Shown one piece after another: positions 45,099-53,796 of a stretch of DNA of 64,000 nucleotides. Source of the stretch: Schleiferiaceae bacterium. GTDB taxonomy: Bacteria; Bacteroidota; Bacteroidia; Flavobacteriales; Schleiferiaceae. The DNA is taken from contig JAGYKI010000004.1 in NCBI GenBank assembly GCA_018401735.1, positions 1 through 64,000 of the forward strand, given 5' to 3'. The notes beneath the pieces are model-generated. The model saw nothing but the letters and a program-made list of their open reading frames with translations, ran no database searches and was not told the DNA's origin. The stretch's first letter is position 1. Each line of letters starts with the position of its first letter. Made by a program: the position numbers and the translations under genes.

Positions 45099-46492
45099 TG
45101 AAAAAGATACTAAGCACCATTTCTGTAGTAGTTGCTCTTGTTTTTTCCGCATCTGCGCAAAGCGATATGTTACTTTATAATTTTAATGCGATTAGTCAAA
45201 GCTTACATACCAATCCTGCTATGCCTCAGCAAACAAAGGTTTGGGTTGGTCTGCCAGCTATTTCTGGTTTTAGTACCCATTATCATAATAGCGGCTTTAG
45301 CGCAGTAGATATCTTCGAAGCGAATACCGACATAAATGCAAACCTGCGCAATGTTACCGCCGGTTTGGATGCAAGCAGTCAACTGGCAGTTAACCAAACC
45401 GTAGATCTTTTGGGTATAGGTTTTAGTCTTAAAAAAGGTTTTGTAAGTCTTGGAGCGACGCAACATATTAATCTTACCATGGATATTCCTTATCAATTAT
45501 TTGAGGTAATGTTTAGTGAGAATAATAACTCCATCAGTCAATTAGATTTAAGCACTTTTGATTTGGAGATTTCAAATCGTACTGCTTTTTATCTTGGCTA
45601 TCAGCATCGTTTCCTAAATGAGAAATTAACCTTAGGTGTCCGTGCTAATTATTTAATTGGACAGCAACATGCTTATATTGAGCGTAGCAATATTAGTTTA
45701 ACTAACGATTCTACCTACACAATTAATGGACGTTCAGATATTTTAGTGCGCAGTGCTGGGGCAAGTGCCTTTGAGGCTGATGCGATAGAACCCATGAATA
45801 TTGCCTTTGCAGATAATACGGGCTTCTCATTTAACTTCGGTGGACATTATCAACTTAGTGACAGTTGGAGCTTTAGCGCCTCCGTGTTGGATATAGGTTC
45901 TATTACTTATAATGACTATACCCGCAACTATGTTAGCGATAGTGAATTTGAGTTTAGAGGTATCGAAGCCGATTTAGCAGCCAACGATTTTGGTGATGCT
46001 CTAGATCGTGCGGTTGATAGCCTTGAAGCAGGATTCAACTTCCAAGAAGTAGATGGAGATTCCTATACTAGAAGTTTGATGCCTCGCATTTTTGCAGCGG
46101 CTAATTACCACATAACCGAGAAACACACTTTTGGTGCTTTATACCACAGTCGTATATGGAATGGTGAGGCCTTCCATGATTTTGGAATAAACTACCAAGG
46201 ACGATTATCAAGAACTTTTCAGTTTACGGCAGGCTACTCGATGATAAATGGCACTGCGCACAATATTGGCGCTGGCTTTGATCTGAAATTAGGCGCTTTT
46301 CAACTGTATTTAATGTCGGATAATATTTTCGGCATGGTTGACTATGGTGGTTTGCAAACTACCAATTTCCGTTTCGGTATTAATCTTACTTTTTACGGAA
46401 AAAAGGAGAAGAAGAAAAAGCAAGAAGAAGCGAAGACTAATGCACCCTCGCAAACAAACAACGAATCCAATAACTTTATCAATTATTTTTAA
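45098..46492 (+). CDS. DUF5723 family outer-membrane beta-barrel protein
   Basis: A 464-residue protein with signal peptide ending SAQ, a start of the mature part typical of DUF5723 (LLYNFNAISQSLHTNPAMPQ), and many alternating strands with aromatic girdles, consistent with a 14- to 16-stranded outer-membrane barrel related to the PorV/FadL-like group. The tail (after about residue 425) is Lys/Glu-rich and then Asn-rich and lies outside the barrel. It is coupled to the lipoprotein before and is followed by another lipoprotein after 14 bases, so the three form one operon. The family has no known function. Confidence 0.82.
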   Translation: MKKILSTISVVVALVFSASAQSDMLLYNFNAISQSLHTNPAMPQQTKVWVGLPAISGFSTHYHNSGFSAVDIFEANTDINANLRNVTAGLDASSQLAVNQTVDLLGIGFSLKKGFVSLGATQHINLTMDIPYQLFEVMFSENNNSISQLDLSTFDLEISNRTAFYLGYQHRFLNEKLTLGVRANYLIGQQHAYIERSNISLTNDSTYTINGRSDILVRSAGASAFEADAIEPMNIAFADNTGFSFNFGGHYQLSDSWSFSASVLDIGSITYNDYTRNYVSDSEFEFRGIEADLAANDFGDALDRAVDSLEAGFNFQEVDGDSYTRSLMPRIFAAANYHITEKHTFGALYHSRIWNGEAFHDFGINYQGRLSRTFQFTAGYSMINGTAHNIGAGFDLKLGAFQLYLMSDNIFGMVDYGGLQTTNFRFGINLTFYGKKEKKKKQEEAKTNAPSQTNNESNNFINYF

Positions 46493-46506
46493 ATCCCCCT
46501 TCCACT

Positions 46507-47343
46507 ATGAGAAAATTAAATTCAAAATTCTTCCTAGCAGGCCTTATTGCCTTTGGTTTTGCATCTTGTGATGAAGAAAATCCTTTAGGATCAGCTGGCG
46601 AAGTAGAATCAAAAGTTGGTGAGCTATACATTTTGGCCGAATCAACAGGTAGTCGCATTTTTAATACGATTGATTTAGCTATGCGCGATAACGACTTTAT
46701 TACGAATGATACTACGGTAATTGACGGTGCGATGGTTACACGTGATGGAGCCATAATTAAAATTGACTACGGCACGGGTGCTTCCGGTAGCGACGGTATT
46801 TTAAGAGAAGGTGAAATCAACTTATTGATGAGCGGCGGAAGCGATTATATGGCCTCCGGAACGAGCATAGCTGGAACTTTCTTAAATTACAAGGAAGCGG
46901 ATAAACCTGTAACTGGATCCTTTAATGTTGCTAATCAAGGGAATGATGTATTTGCACTAACCTTAACTAGTTTATCGGTTACAGACGCAGAAGATAATAC
47001 CTTCTCGCTTTCTGCCAGTAAAACCCTTACGTGGGTAGATGGTTTCAGTACAATTGGTGACGTTTCAGATGATTCATACACTTTATCTGGCACTTCTACT
47101 GGTGTTGCAGATACTATTACTCTTACCGCAAGCATCACTTCACCATTAAGTTATAAGAGTACTTGTCAATACCGCTTAGAAGAAGGTGTAATCAATCTTA
47201 CTATGGCAGGTCCTGGTGTTACTTACACTGGAGGTAGCATCGACTTTCTGTCGGCTGACGGGTGTAACAACCTATATAGTATCGAGCTAAACAGTGTTGA
47301 TGGTGGCAGCGTAAATACTACGCTTACCTTCACCGGTTTTTAA
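46507..47343 (+). CDS. Hypothetical lipoprotein, third gene of the DUF5723 operon
   Basis: A 278-residue lipoprotein: signal to lipobox FASC (Cys21), then acidic DEENP. The mature region is rich in Thr, Ser, Gly and beta strands, with two Cys (STCQYR and DGCNN) that could pair. The end of the gene is two bases from the stop of the convergent rarA. No family recognised. Probably an outer-membrane lipoprotein acting with the DUF5723 barrel. Confidence 0.72.
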   Translation: MRKLNSKFFLAGLIAFGFASCDEENPLGSAGEVESKVGELYILAESTGSRIFNTIDLAMRDNDFITNDTTVIDGAMVTRDGAIIKIDYGTGASGSDGILREGEINLLMSGGSDYMASGTSIAGTFLNYKEADKPVTGSFNVANQGNDVFALTLTSLSVTDAEDNTFSLSASKTLTWVDGFSTIGDVSDDSYTLSGTSTGVADTITLTASITSPLSYKSTCQYRLEEGVINLTMAGPGVTYTGGSIDFLSADGCNNLYSIELNSVDGGSVNTTLTFTGF

Positions 47344-47345
47344 AG

Positions 47346-48620
47346 CTACTTGGAATAATATTTAGGCCAGCGTTGTTTCAATACTTCGCTGGTTTTTTTT
47401 TCGCCTATGTTTTCCGCTGGTTCATAAAATACCGACCCGCTTAAGGCTGCTGGTAAAAATTCTTGATTGCTGAAGTTATCCTGATAATTGTGACTATACT
47501 GATAGTCTTGGCCGTAACCTAATTCTTTCATTAATTGGCTGGGGGCGTTTCTTAAGGATAAGGGTACAGCTAAATCACCTGTTTTATCAACTTCAGCCAT
47601 GGCCTTGTTAATACCCAAATAGGCGCTATTGCTTTTGGCGGAATTGGCTAGATAAACTACACATTGCCCTAAGGTGATTCTCCCTTCCGGCCAACCAATT
47701 TTCTCAATCGTTTCAAAACAAGCATTCGCCAATAATAAAGCATTGGGATTGGCCAAGCCAATATCTTCAGAGGCGAGAATCAGTAGTCGTCGCGCAATAA
47801 ATTTCGGATCTTCTCCGCCTTTTATCATTCGGGCTAGCCAGTATAAACCCGCATTCGGGTCGCTACCTCTAATAGATTTTATAAAAGCACTAATTATGTC
47901 ATAGTGCTGCTCACCATTTTTATCGTATTGGGTATTAGTATTCTGTAAAATCTTCTCTACGAGCTGATTAGTGATTTCACCGCCCTTGTCAACTTGACCG
48001 ACCACCAACTCTAAATTGTTGAGAAACTTACGTGCATCACCGCCGCTATAACGCATTAGTGCTTCCTTTTCAGTAAGCTTAACTTCTCTGTCAATCAGCC
48101 AACTATCTTTAGATAGAGCACGATTTAGGAGTTCTTGGAGGTCTTCTGCATTAAGCGATTCTAAGGTGTAAATTTGGCAGCGCGAACGCAGTGCAGGAAT
48201 AACCTCAAAACTTGGATTTTCGGTAGTGGCGCCAATTAGAACAATGATTCCTTTTTCAACCGCGCCAAGTAGGCTGTCTTGCTGCGATTTGCTAAAGCGA
48301 TGAATCTCATCAATAAATAGAATAGGGGCTTTACCTTGGGCAAATAGACCTTGATTCTGGGCTTGACCAATTACTTCACGTACATCCCTAACCCCGCTGT
48401 TTATAGCACTTAAGGTGAAAAATTTACGCCCACTTTGCTTGGCGATAATTTGGGCTAATGTCGTTTTACCTACCCCCGGTGGTCCCCAGAAAATTAAAGA
48501 TGGCACCAAGCCCTGCTTTAAAAGAAGTCGAAGGTTTCCCTCCTTACCAATTAGCTTTTTCTGGCCAATAATATCATCGAAATTTATAGGACGAAGCCTT
48601 TCGGCAAGAGGGGCATGCAT
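47346..48620 (-). CDS. rarA: Replication-associated recombination protein A (MgsA/RarA)
   Basis: AAA+ ATPase of the clamp-loader group acting at stalled replication forks. It has N-terminal [11 protein letters not shown], Walker [11 protein letters not shown] (near residue 45), Walker [15 protein letters not shown], sensor 1 [10 protein letters not shown] and the arginine finger RSRC. The C-terminal tetramerisation domain carries [16 protein letters not shown] and [13 protein letters not shown]. The 424 residues are the usual length. It is divergent from the rhomboid gene, 42 bases between starts. Confidence 0.95.
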   Translation of the reverse strand: MHAPLAERLRPINFDDIIGQKKLIGKEGNLRLLLKQGLVPSLIFWGPPGVGKTTLAQIIAKQSGRKFFTLSAINSGVRDVREVIGQAQNQGLFAQGKAPILFIDEIHRFSKSQQDSLLGAVEKGIIVLIGATTENPSFEVIPALRSRCQIYTLESLNAEDLQELLNRALSKDSWLIDREVKLTEKEALMRYSGGDARKFLNNLELVVGQVDKGGEITNQLVEKILQNTNTQYDKNGEQHYDIISAFIKSIRGSDPNAGLYWLARMIKGGEDPKFIARRLLILASEDIGLANPNALLLANACFETIEKIGWPEGRITLGQCVVYLANSAKSNSAYLGINKAMAEVDKTGDLAVPLSLRNAPSQLMKELGYGQDYQYSHNYQDNFSNQEFLPAALSGSVFYEPAENIGEKKTSEVLKQRWPKYYSK

Positions 48621-48662
48621 GCGGAATATTATTTGCCTGTAAAAGTACTACATTTAACAAGC

Positions 48663-49442
48663 ATGAATAAAGGCAAAACATTTACGATTAGCGTCGGCAA
48701 AGGAATAAATAAGGAAGAGATTAGTCTCGACTTCATGTTTAAGCCATTCTTACTTTTACTGGTAATTTGGTTTGTTTTCCTCCTAGATACCTTCTTTGAT
48801 CTGCGCATGTATGAGTTTGGTATTTTTCCACAACGTTGGCAATCTTTATTAGGTGTCGTTCTTAGCCCCATCTTACACGGCGATATCAAACACATTGCTA
48901 ATAATACCATTCCTCTTTTCATTCTTCTTTCAGCTATTTATTTCTTTTATCCGCGCAATGCAAAACCAGTTTTATGGATTTCTTGGATTTTTAGTGGATT
49001 ATTAGTTTGGATTTTTGCTCGCGAAAGCTACCATATCGGTGCTTCAGGTTTAATTTATGCCTTTGCGAGTTTTATTTTTTTTAGTGGTATTCTTCGTTCC
49101 AATGCTAACCTTTTAGCTCTAAGTTTGTTAATAGTGTTTTTATACGGAGGCTTAGTTTGGGGTTTAGCACCTATCGAAGAAAGAGTAAGCTATGAAGGGC
49201 ATATTTCGGGCGGAATAATAGGAGTAATCCTTGCTTGGTACTTTCGTAAATCAGAGCCTCGCACTTTTAAATCACAAAGATTGACCTTAGAAGATATTAG
49301 TGACGATTTAAGCCATGAAATCGAGAAATACGGACAAGATTACTGGATGGGCCACACGGCAAGAAATGATTACCCTTTAACAATTCATTACCACATTCAA
49401 GAAAAAAAAGAACCCAATGAAAAGCCTAACTCTACCTCTTAG
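48663..49442 (+). CDS. Rhomboid-family intramembrane serine protease
   Basis: An inner-membrane protease of about 259 residues with six predicted helices. The catalytic serine lies in GASGLIYAFAS (GxSG), and the histidine in GHISGGIIG in a later helix; an earlier HGDIKHIANN fits the conserved His/Asn region of the oxyanion site. All essential rhomboid residues appear to be present. ATG 48663 is chosen; an upstream frame to 48615 would overlap the divergent rarA gene. A soluble C-terminal part (about 205-259) carries a charged helix. The gene overlaps the next by 26 bases. Confidence 0.88.
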   Translation: MNKGKTFTISVGKGINKEEISLDFMFKPFLLLLVIWFVFLLDTFFDLRMYEFGIFPQRWQSLLGVVLSPILHGDIKHIANNTIPLFILLSAIYFFYPRNAKPVLWISWIFSGLLVWIFARESYHIGASGLIYAFASFIFFSGILRSNANLLALSLLIVFLYGGLVWGLAPIEERVSYEGHISGGIIGVILAWYFRKSEPRTFKSQRLTLEDISDDLSHEIEKYGQDYWMGHTARNDYPLTIHYHIQEKKEPNEKPNSTS

Positions 49443-49914
49443 TCTTTTGTTTTTTCTTCTTTCTACGCTCTTCGCAGATGCGCAACAATATCTGTATTTA
49501 AAAAAGAAAGGAGAAACCCCAGCCTACCGCTGGAGTCAAGGTGATTTTTTAGAAATCAAAGTCCGCAATGGCGATGAAGAATTCTGGCTTTCAGGCGATT
49601 TTGTTAGGGCCGATAGCAATCGTATCGTATTCGGGACTAAAATTGTAAGGAAAGAAAATATTGTGGCTTTAAGATTGGATCGCGGCTTGATGCCCTTCTT
49701 TGGTAAAGCAGCAATGGCAGGTGCTACCTTATTTCCAGCGATAATAATTTTTAATGCGGCTATCAATGGCGATCGGCCTATAATTCGTCCTCTAACCGTC
49801 TATGTTAGTCTTGGTGCAATTGTCACTGGCTATGCCTTGCATCATTTTGGAATAAGGCGTTTTTACTTTAAAGATGGTTGGTATTTAGAACATATCGACT
49901 TTAATCAAGAATAA
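49417..49914 (+). CDS. Hypothetical exported membrane protein
   Basis: A 165-residue protein with a signal peptide ending ADAQ, a small soluble beta domain (about 25-85, YLYLKKKGETPAYRW), two hydrophobic segments (about 98-113 and 125-142) and a C-terminal tail. It overlaps the rhomboid gene end by 26 bp and precedes an oxidoreductase gene by six bases, so the three are probably one transcript. No family recognised. Confidence 0.7.
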   Translation: MKSLTLPLSLLFFLLSTLFADAQQYLYLKKKGETPAYRWSQGDFLEIKVRNGDEEFWLSGDFVRADSNRIVFGTKIVRKENIVALRLDRGLMPFFGKAAMAGATLFPAIIIFNAAINGDRPIIRPLTVYVSLGAIVTGYALHHFGIRRFYFKDGWYLEHIDFNQE

Positions 49915-49920
49915 AATTTA

Positions 49921-50571
49921 ATGAAAGCAATATTATTAGGATCAACCGGTTTGGTGGGTCATTTTTTACTCACTGAATTATTAAATGACAGTGATTATAC
50001 CGAAATCGAACTTTACTCTCGTCGACTTTTAGGTATACAAAGTCCCAAGGTGAAAGAACGCTTGGGCGATTTGTTAAGCGACGATTTCTGGCCCGAGCGC
50101 TTGCAAGCCGATGCGGTTTTTGTTTGTATTGGCACTACCAAAGCCAAAACCAGTAACACTGAAACTTACCATGCTATTGATTTTGGCATCCCTGTAAAGG
50201 CCGCTGAATTGGCAAAAAAAGGTAATGTTAAACACTTTAGCGTTGTTTCTTCGCTGGGCGCAGATGCGAAGAGTAAAACCTTTTACCTTAAAACTAAAGG
50301 AGAAATGGAAGAAGCCATCCGTAATTTAAACTTGAAACAGTCCTACTTTTTGCGCCCTTCAATGATTATGGGGCCAAGAACCGAAAAGCGTTTGGGGGAA
50401 AGCATCGGCAAATTAATTATCAATGGCTTGTCTTTTTTAATACCCGAAAAGTACAAAGGAGTAGAAGCGGCTGATATTGCTAAAGCTATGTGGGCTTTAA
50501 GTAAGGGCCAAAAAGCAGAAACTATTATCGAATCTAAGGATATTAAAAAGGTCGCAGATTATGAGGCCTAA
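49921..50571 (+). CDS. NAD(P)-binding Rossmann protein (HTATIP2-like)
   Basis: A 216-residue protein of the atypical short-chain dehydrogenase type. The N-terminal GSTGLVG is the dinucleotide-binding loop. A VVSSLGAD strand and YLKTKGEME helix provide the Tyr-Lys pair region, and LRPSMIMGPR follows as in HTATIP2/TIP30 and YbjT-like proteins. The reaction is unknown. It ends with a four-base overlap with the convergent TIGR02757 gene. Confidence 0.82.
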   Translation: MKAILLGSTGLVGHFLLTELLNDSDYTEIELYSRRLLGIQSPKVKERLGDLLSDDFWPERLQADAVFVCIGTTKAKTSNTETYHAIDFGIPVKAAELAKKGNVKHFSVVSSLGADAKSKTFYLKTKGEMEEAIRNLNLKQSYFLRPSMIMGPRTEKRLGESIGKLIINGLSFLIPEKYKGVEAADIAKAMWALSKGQKAETIIESKDIKKVADYEA

Positions 50572-51320
50572 AACTTCTCGTTAACACCCATGCCAAAAAG
50601 GGCAAAATCGTATTTAACTGGATCTTGCCTGTCAAGCGTTTGCAAGGCAAGGTCTAATTCATCCACAGCTTGCCAATCATTAGCCTTACGATTTAGCAAA
50701 CCTAGTTTTCGGGCTACATTACCACTGTGCACATCAAGGGGACAGCTTAATTGTGCGGGACTAAGAGCGGTCCATAAGCCAAAATCTACGCCTTTAGTTG
50801 CAGGACGAACCATCCATCTTAAAAACATATTGAGACGTTTGGCGGCAGAGTTCTTATTGGGGTTGGAAAGGTGTTTTTCACTCCTCGGTAGATGCGTAAC
50901 CTGCAGCATTTCGCTGCGGAAGTTTAAAATTGCTTCCTTGGCATTTGCCCCTCGAAATACCGTTTCTAATCCGCCTCGGTTTAGATAAATATGTTGCAAG
51001 GCCCGAATGAAAAAGTCGAAGTCTTCGGCATTAAAAGTACGATGTACAAAGCCGTTTAACTTTTTAAAATCCCTTTCAGAATAAGAACAGGTAAACTGAT
51101 AAGGTTCCCCTTCCATAATAGCCATCATTTTGGCCGCATTAGTGAGGATGCTTTTGCGATTTCCCCAAGCGATGGTAGCGCTTAATAAACCCGCAATTTC
51201 GATATCTTCTTTACGATTAAACTGATGTGGAATGGAAACGGGATCTAATTCAATGAAATTAGAATTCTCGTATTCCTCCGCCTTGAAATTGAGAAAATCT
51301 TTCAGTTCTTTTTTAGTCAT
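50568..51320 (-). CDS. TIGR02757/DUF2400 family protein
   Basis: About 250 residues starting MTKKELKDFLNFKAEEY; a longer frame to 51431 adds 37 Arg-rich residues inside kdsB and is rejected. Conserved family stretches are readable: DPVSIPHQF, GLLSATIAWGNRKSI, CPLDVHSGNVARKLGL and FALFGMGVNE. The family has a helical fold resembling HhH base-excision glycosylases; activity is not established. Start and kdsB stop share one base (TAATG), so translation is coupled with kdsB. Confidence 0.88.
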   Translation of the reverse strand: MTKKELKDFLNFKAEEYENSNFIELDPVSIPHQFNRKEDIEIAGLLSATIAWGNRKSILTNAAKMMAIMEGEPYQFTCSYSERDFKKLNGFVHRTFNAEDFDFFIRALQHIYLNRGGLETVFRGANAKEAILNFRSEMLQVTHLPRSEKHLSNPNKNSAAKRLNMFLRWMVRPATKGVDFGLWTALSPAQLSCPLDVHSGNVARKLGLLNRKANDWQAVDELDLALQTLDRQDPVKYDFALFGMGVNEKF

Positions 51321-52069
51321 TAAAATTTCTCCATTAAGGCCTTCACTTCCGCTAAATCTTCGGGCGTATCTACCGAAAGGCTTTCTTCTAAAGCGAAACC
51401 TACGTGAATGCTGCCTCCGTTTTCTAACCAACGATTTTGCTCTAAAGATTCGGCAAGCTCTAAGCTACTCATCTCCATTAGGGCAAAGCTTTTAAGGCTC
51501 GCCGGCCGATAGGCATAGAGTCCGATATGTTTGTAAAAGATATGTTTTCCTAACCATTCACTGCGCGGTACATTGCGTAAAACGGGGATAAGGGCACGCG
51601 AAAAATAAAGGGCTTTGTTTTGTTTTGTGATGGTTACAAAACAACCGCTTGAATTACTTAATTCCTTTTCGGTTTCAATTGCTTTTACCAAAGTACCAAT
51701 TTCCGTTTCTGGGCGATTAAATAGTGCGATCAAACTTTCTAATTCGGAAGCTTTAATCATCGGCTCATCACCCTGCACATTTACGATTACCTCAAAATCG
51801 CCCATTTCCTTTTGCACTATTTCGTATGCTTCTAAGCAACGATTAGTGCCTGTGCTGTGCTCTGTACTCGTCATTACAACCTTTCCGCCGAAAGCGATAA
51901 CAGCGTCATATATTCTTCTATCGTCGGTAGCAACCACTAAATAGTCGAAAGCAGATAAAGCGCTCTCGTATACATGCTGAATCATGGGCTTATTGGCAAT
52001 GATGGCAAGGGGCTTAGCGGGTAAACGAGAACTTTGGTAGCGCGCTGGAATGATGCCTAGTGTTTTCAA
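51320..52069 (-). CDS. kdsB: 3-deoxy-manno-octulosonate cytidylyltransferase
   Basis: Activates KDO with CTP for lipid A-core synthesis; a marker of a Gram-negative envelope. It has the nucleotidyl-transferase N-terminus (IPARYQSSRLPAKPLA), ATDD (Mg-binding region), NVQGDEPM, and HIGLYAYRPASLKSFA with the C-terminal SVDTPEDL. Length (249 residues) is normal. It is coupled to the DUF2400 gene downstream by a TAATG overlap. Confidence 0.96.
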   Translation of the reverse strand: MKTLGIIPARYQSSRLPAKPLAIIANKPMIQHVYESALSAFDYLVVATDDRRIYDAVIAFGGKVVMTSTEHSTGTNRCLEAYEIVQKEMGDFEVIVNVQGDEPMIKASELESLIALFNRPETEIGTLVKAIETEKELSNSSGCFVTITKQNKALYFSRALIPVLRNVPRSEWLGKHIFYKHIGLYAYRPASLKSFALMEMSSLELAESLEQNRWLENGGSIHVGFALEESLSVDTPEDLAEVKALMEKF

Positions 52070-52111
52070 AGGGAATGCAATTTTACTGAAGCTGCAAGAT
52101 AAGGTAAATGC

Positions 52112-52921
52112 TCATTTAGCAAGACTTAAAATCGAACGAGCTCCCCTAATTACCATGAAGAATACCATGCAACCAATTAGTAAATCGGGTAGGGGTGATT
52201 GGAGAAAATGCACCAATGCTCCCGCAATTAGTACTCCTAGATTTATAATAATATCGTTGGAAGTAAAAATGAGACTGGCCTGCATGTGGGCTTCTTCTTT
52301 TCCTTTCGATTTTTGTAGCAATAATAAGCTGATAGTATTGGCCACTAAAGCGAGACTAGAAACTATCATCATGGTTTGGAAGTCGGGTAGATAGTTTAGG
52401 CCCCAAAATCGGCGAAGAACTTCTGAAAAACCCAAAAGAGCCAAGATAATTTGTAGATAGCCCGCAATTTTAGCTACTGATTTTTTTCTACTCACTGCCG
52501 CACCAATAGCAGCAATACTAATCCCGTAAACTAAGGCGTCTGCTAACATATCGAGACTGTCGGCGATTAGTCCCATTGATTGAGAAATGTAACCAGCTAC
52601 TATTTCAATGAGAAAAAAAGCGAAATTGATAGCTAAAACGATTTGGAGGAGGCGTTTTTGTTCTTGCTCTTTTTTTCCGGAATTGGGTAATGGGCCACTA
52701 AAATTTTCGCTATTTAAAAGGCGGCTTCCTAAAGCTAGGGAATCTAAAGTTCTTTCTAAATCATCGGCGGAGCTCTGATGGTAAACTTTCAACTCTCGCT
52801 GCTTTAAATCAAAATCCAAATAAAGAATTTCGGGCCCATCTAGCTTTAAGCGAATGAGGTTTTCTTCGGATGGACAGTCCATTTTAACAATGGAAAAGTG
52901 GCTGCAAATGGTTGGCTTCAA
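52112..52921 (-). CDS. Cation diffusion facilitator transporter with N-terminal HMA-like domain
   Basis: A 269-residue heavy-metal (Zn/Cd/Co-type) antiporter of the inner membrane. The N-terminal about 70 residues form an HMA-like ferredoxin fold whose metal motif is changed to KMDCPSEENLIR. The CDF core follows, with the metal-binding ADSLDMLADALVY in helix 2, and a SNDIIINLG segment in helix 5. Five to six helices fit; no C-terminal cytoplasmic CDF domain is present, so it is shorter than CzcD. Metal is unknown. Monocistronic, 43 bases from kdsB. Confidence 0.85.
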   Translation of the reverse strand: MKPTICSHFSIVKMDCPSEENLIRLKLDGPEILYLDFDLKQRELKVYHQSSADDLERTLDSLALGSRLLNSENFSGPLPNSGKKEQEQKRLLQIVLAINFAFFLIEIVAGYISQSMGLIADSLDMLADALVYGISIAAIGAAVSRKKSVAKIAGYLQIILALLGFSEVLRRFWGLNYLPDFQTMMIVSSLALVANTISLLLLQKSKGKEEAHMQASLIFTSNDIIINLGVLIAGALVHFLQSPLPDLLIGCMVFFMVIRGARSILSLAK

Positions 52922-53163
52922 GAGTTTCTTTCTTTAAAATAAAACTGGTTCCCGATATAAGGTCTCGAAAAATATTAATTATAAAGTAAATAAGAGATAC
53001 CTTGGCTAGTTAATGATTAGCAGGAACTAGAGTTTAGCTTTTAGGTATCGCGCTTGTTTGGCAGGGTATGTATTATAACAGATGAAGCCATCATGGGCTT
53101 TATCATTTTTCTCCTTTAGTTTCGTCTTATTCTGTTTGTTCGACTTTATTGTATTGGAATCAA

Positions 53164-53739
53164 CTACTTAATAAGCTCAAAAAACAGCTCTCTACCCATT
53201 CTTGGCTTGATTGAATTGTAAGCTCTTTCTAAGTGCTTAATTTTAAATAGTTGATCAAAATGATCTTGATATTCAGTTGCCGATCCGCCAAAGGGAGGTC
53301 CATCTGCGCCCAGCGGAAAATCGAAAAGTAAACCGATTAAGCGGCCGCCGGGTTTTAAAAGCTCGTGCATCTTTTGGACGTATTGAGGTCGTAACTTGGG
53401 TGACAATGCACAGAAAAAGGTTTGCTCAACAATTAGGTCGTAGCTGCCTTTATGACTAAAAAAATCACCTTCCAAAAAATGACTGATAGGGATATCGGGA
53501 TAAAGATCTGACGCTTGCTTTAAGGCAGTGGGACTGATATCAATAACTACACTATTTTTAAAGCCATGTTGGTGCAACCAGCCTAAATCGTGGGCCTTGC
53601 CCGCACCCGGAATGAGGATATGGATATCTTTATTGGCTAGTTTTTCGAAATAAGCGATTAAGGCAGGGGAGGCTTTGCCAATGTCCCAGCCTGTTTGTCC
53701 GGTCTGGTACCGTTCTTCCCAATAGTTGGCGTCTAACAT
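53164..53739 (-). CDS. TPMT-family class I SAM methyltransferase
   Basis: A 191-residue methyltransferase of the thiopurine S-methyltransferase family. The N-terminus YWEERYQTGQTGWD with GKASPAL is its family opening, with IPGAGKAHDLGWL as motif I, and EGDFF and EQTFFCAL as later motifs. Bacterial members methylate thiol, selenium or tellurium compounds, or halides; the substrate here is not known. The gene is alone: a 242-base gap with no ORF separates it from the CDF gene, and a terminator lies before it. Confidence 0.88.
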   Translation of the reverse strand: MLDANYWEERYQTGQTGWDIGKASPALIAYFEKLANKDIHILIPGAGKAHDLGWLHQHGFKNSVVIDISPTALKQASDLYPDIPISHFLEGDFFSHKGSYDLIVEQTFFCALSPKLRPQYVQKMHELLKPGGRLIGLLFDFPLGADGPPFGGSATEYQDHFDQLFKIKHLERAYNSIKPRMGRELFFELIK

Positions 53740-53751
53740 GGGCTAAAAATA

Positions 53752-53774
53752 GGGCCCAGAAAAATCTGGGCCTA
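53752..53774 (-). terminator. Rho-independent terminator after the pirin gene
   Basis: AGGCCCAGA and TCTGGGCCC form a stem of about nine bases around a five-base loop on the minus strand, followed by TATTTTTA. It lies about 25 bases behind the pirin stop. Confidence 0.75.
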
Positions 53775-53796
53775 GAAAATTTTGAAAAATTATATT

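Noticed and set aside
50590..50988. 132-residue open frame on the plus strand
   Set aside because: Antisense to the TIGR02757 family gene, which has conserved motifs throughout.
51321..51431. Longer N-terminus for the TIGR02757 protein
   Set aside because: The added 37 residues are Arg-rich and lie inside kdsB in another frame; TAATG coupling at 51320 is the natural start.
52922..53163. 242-base gap searched for tRNA, small RNA or ORF
   Set aside because: No cloverleaf, no T-run hairpin and no ORF of note; nothing supportable.
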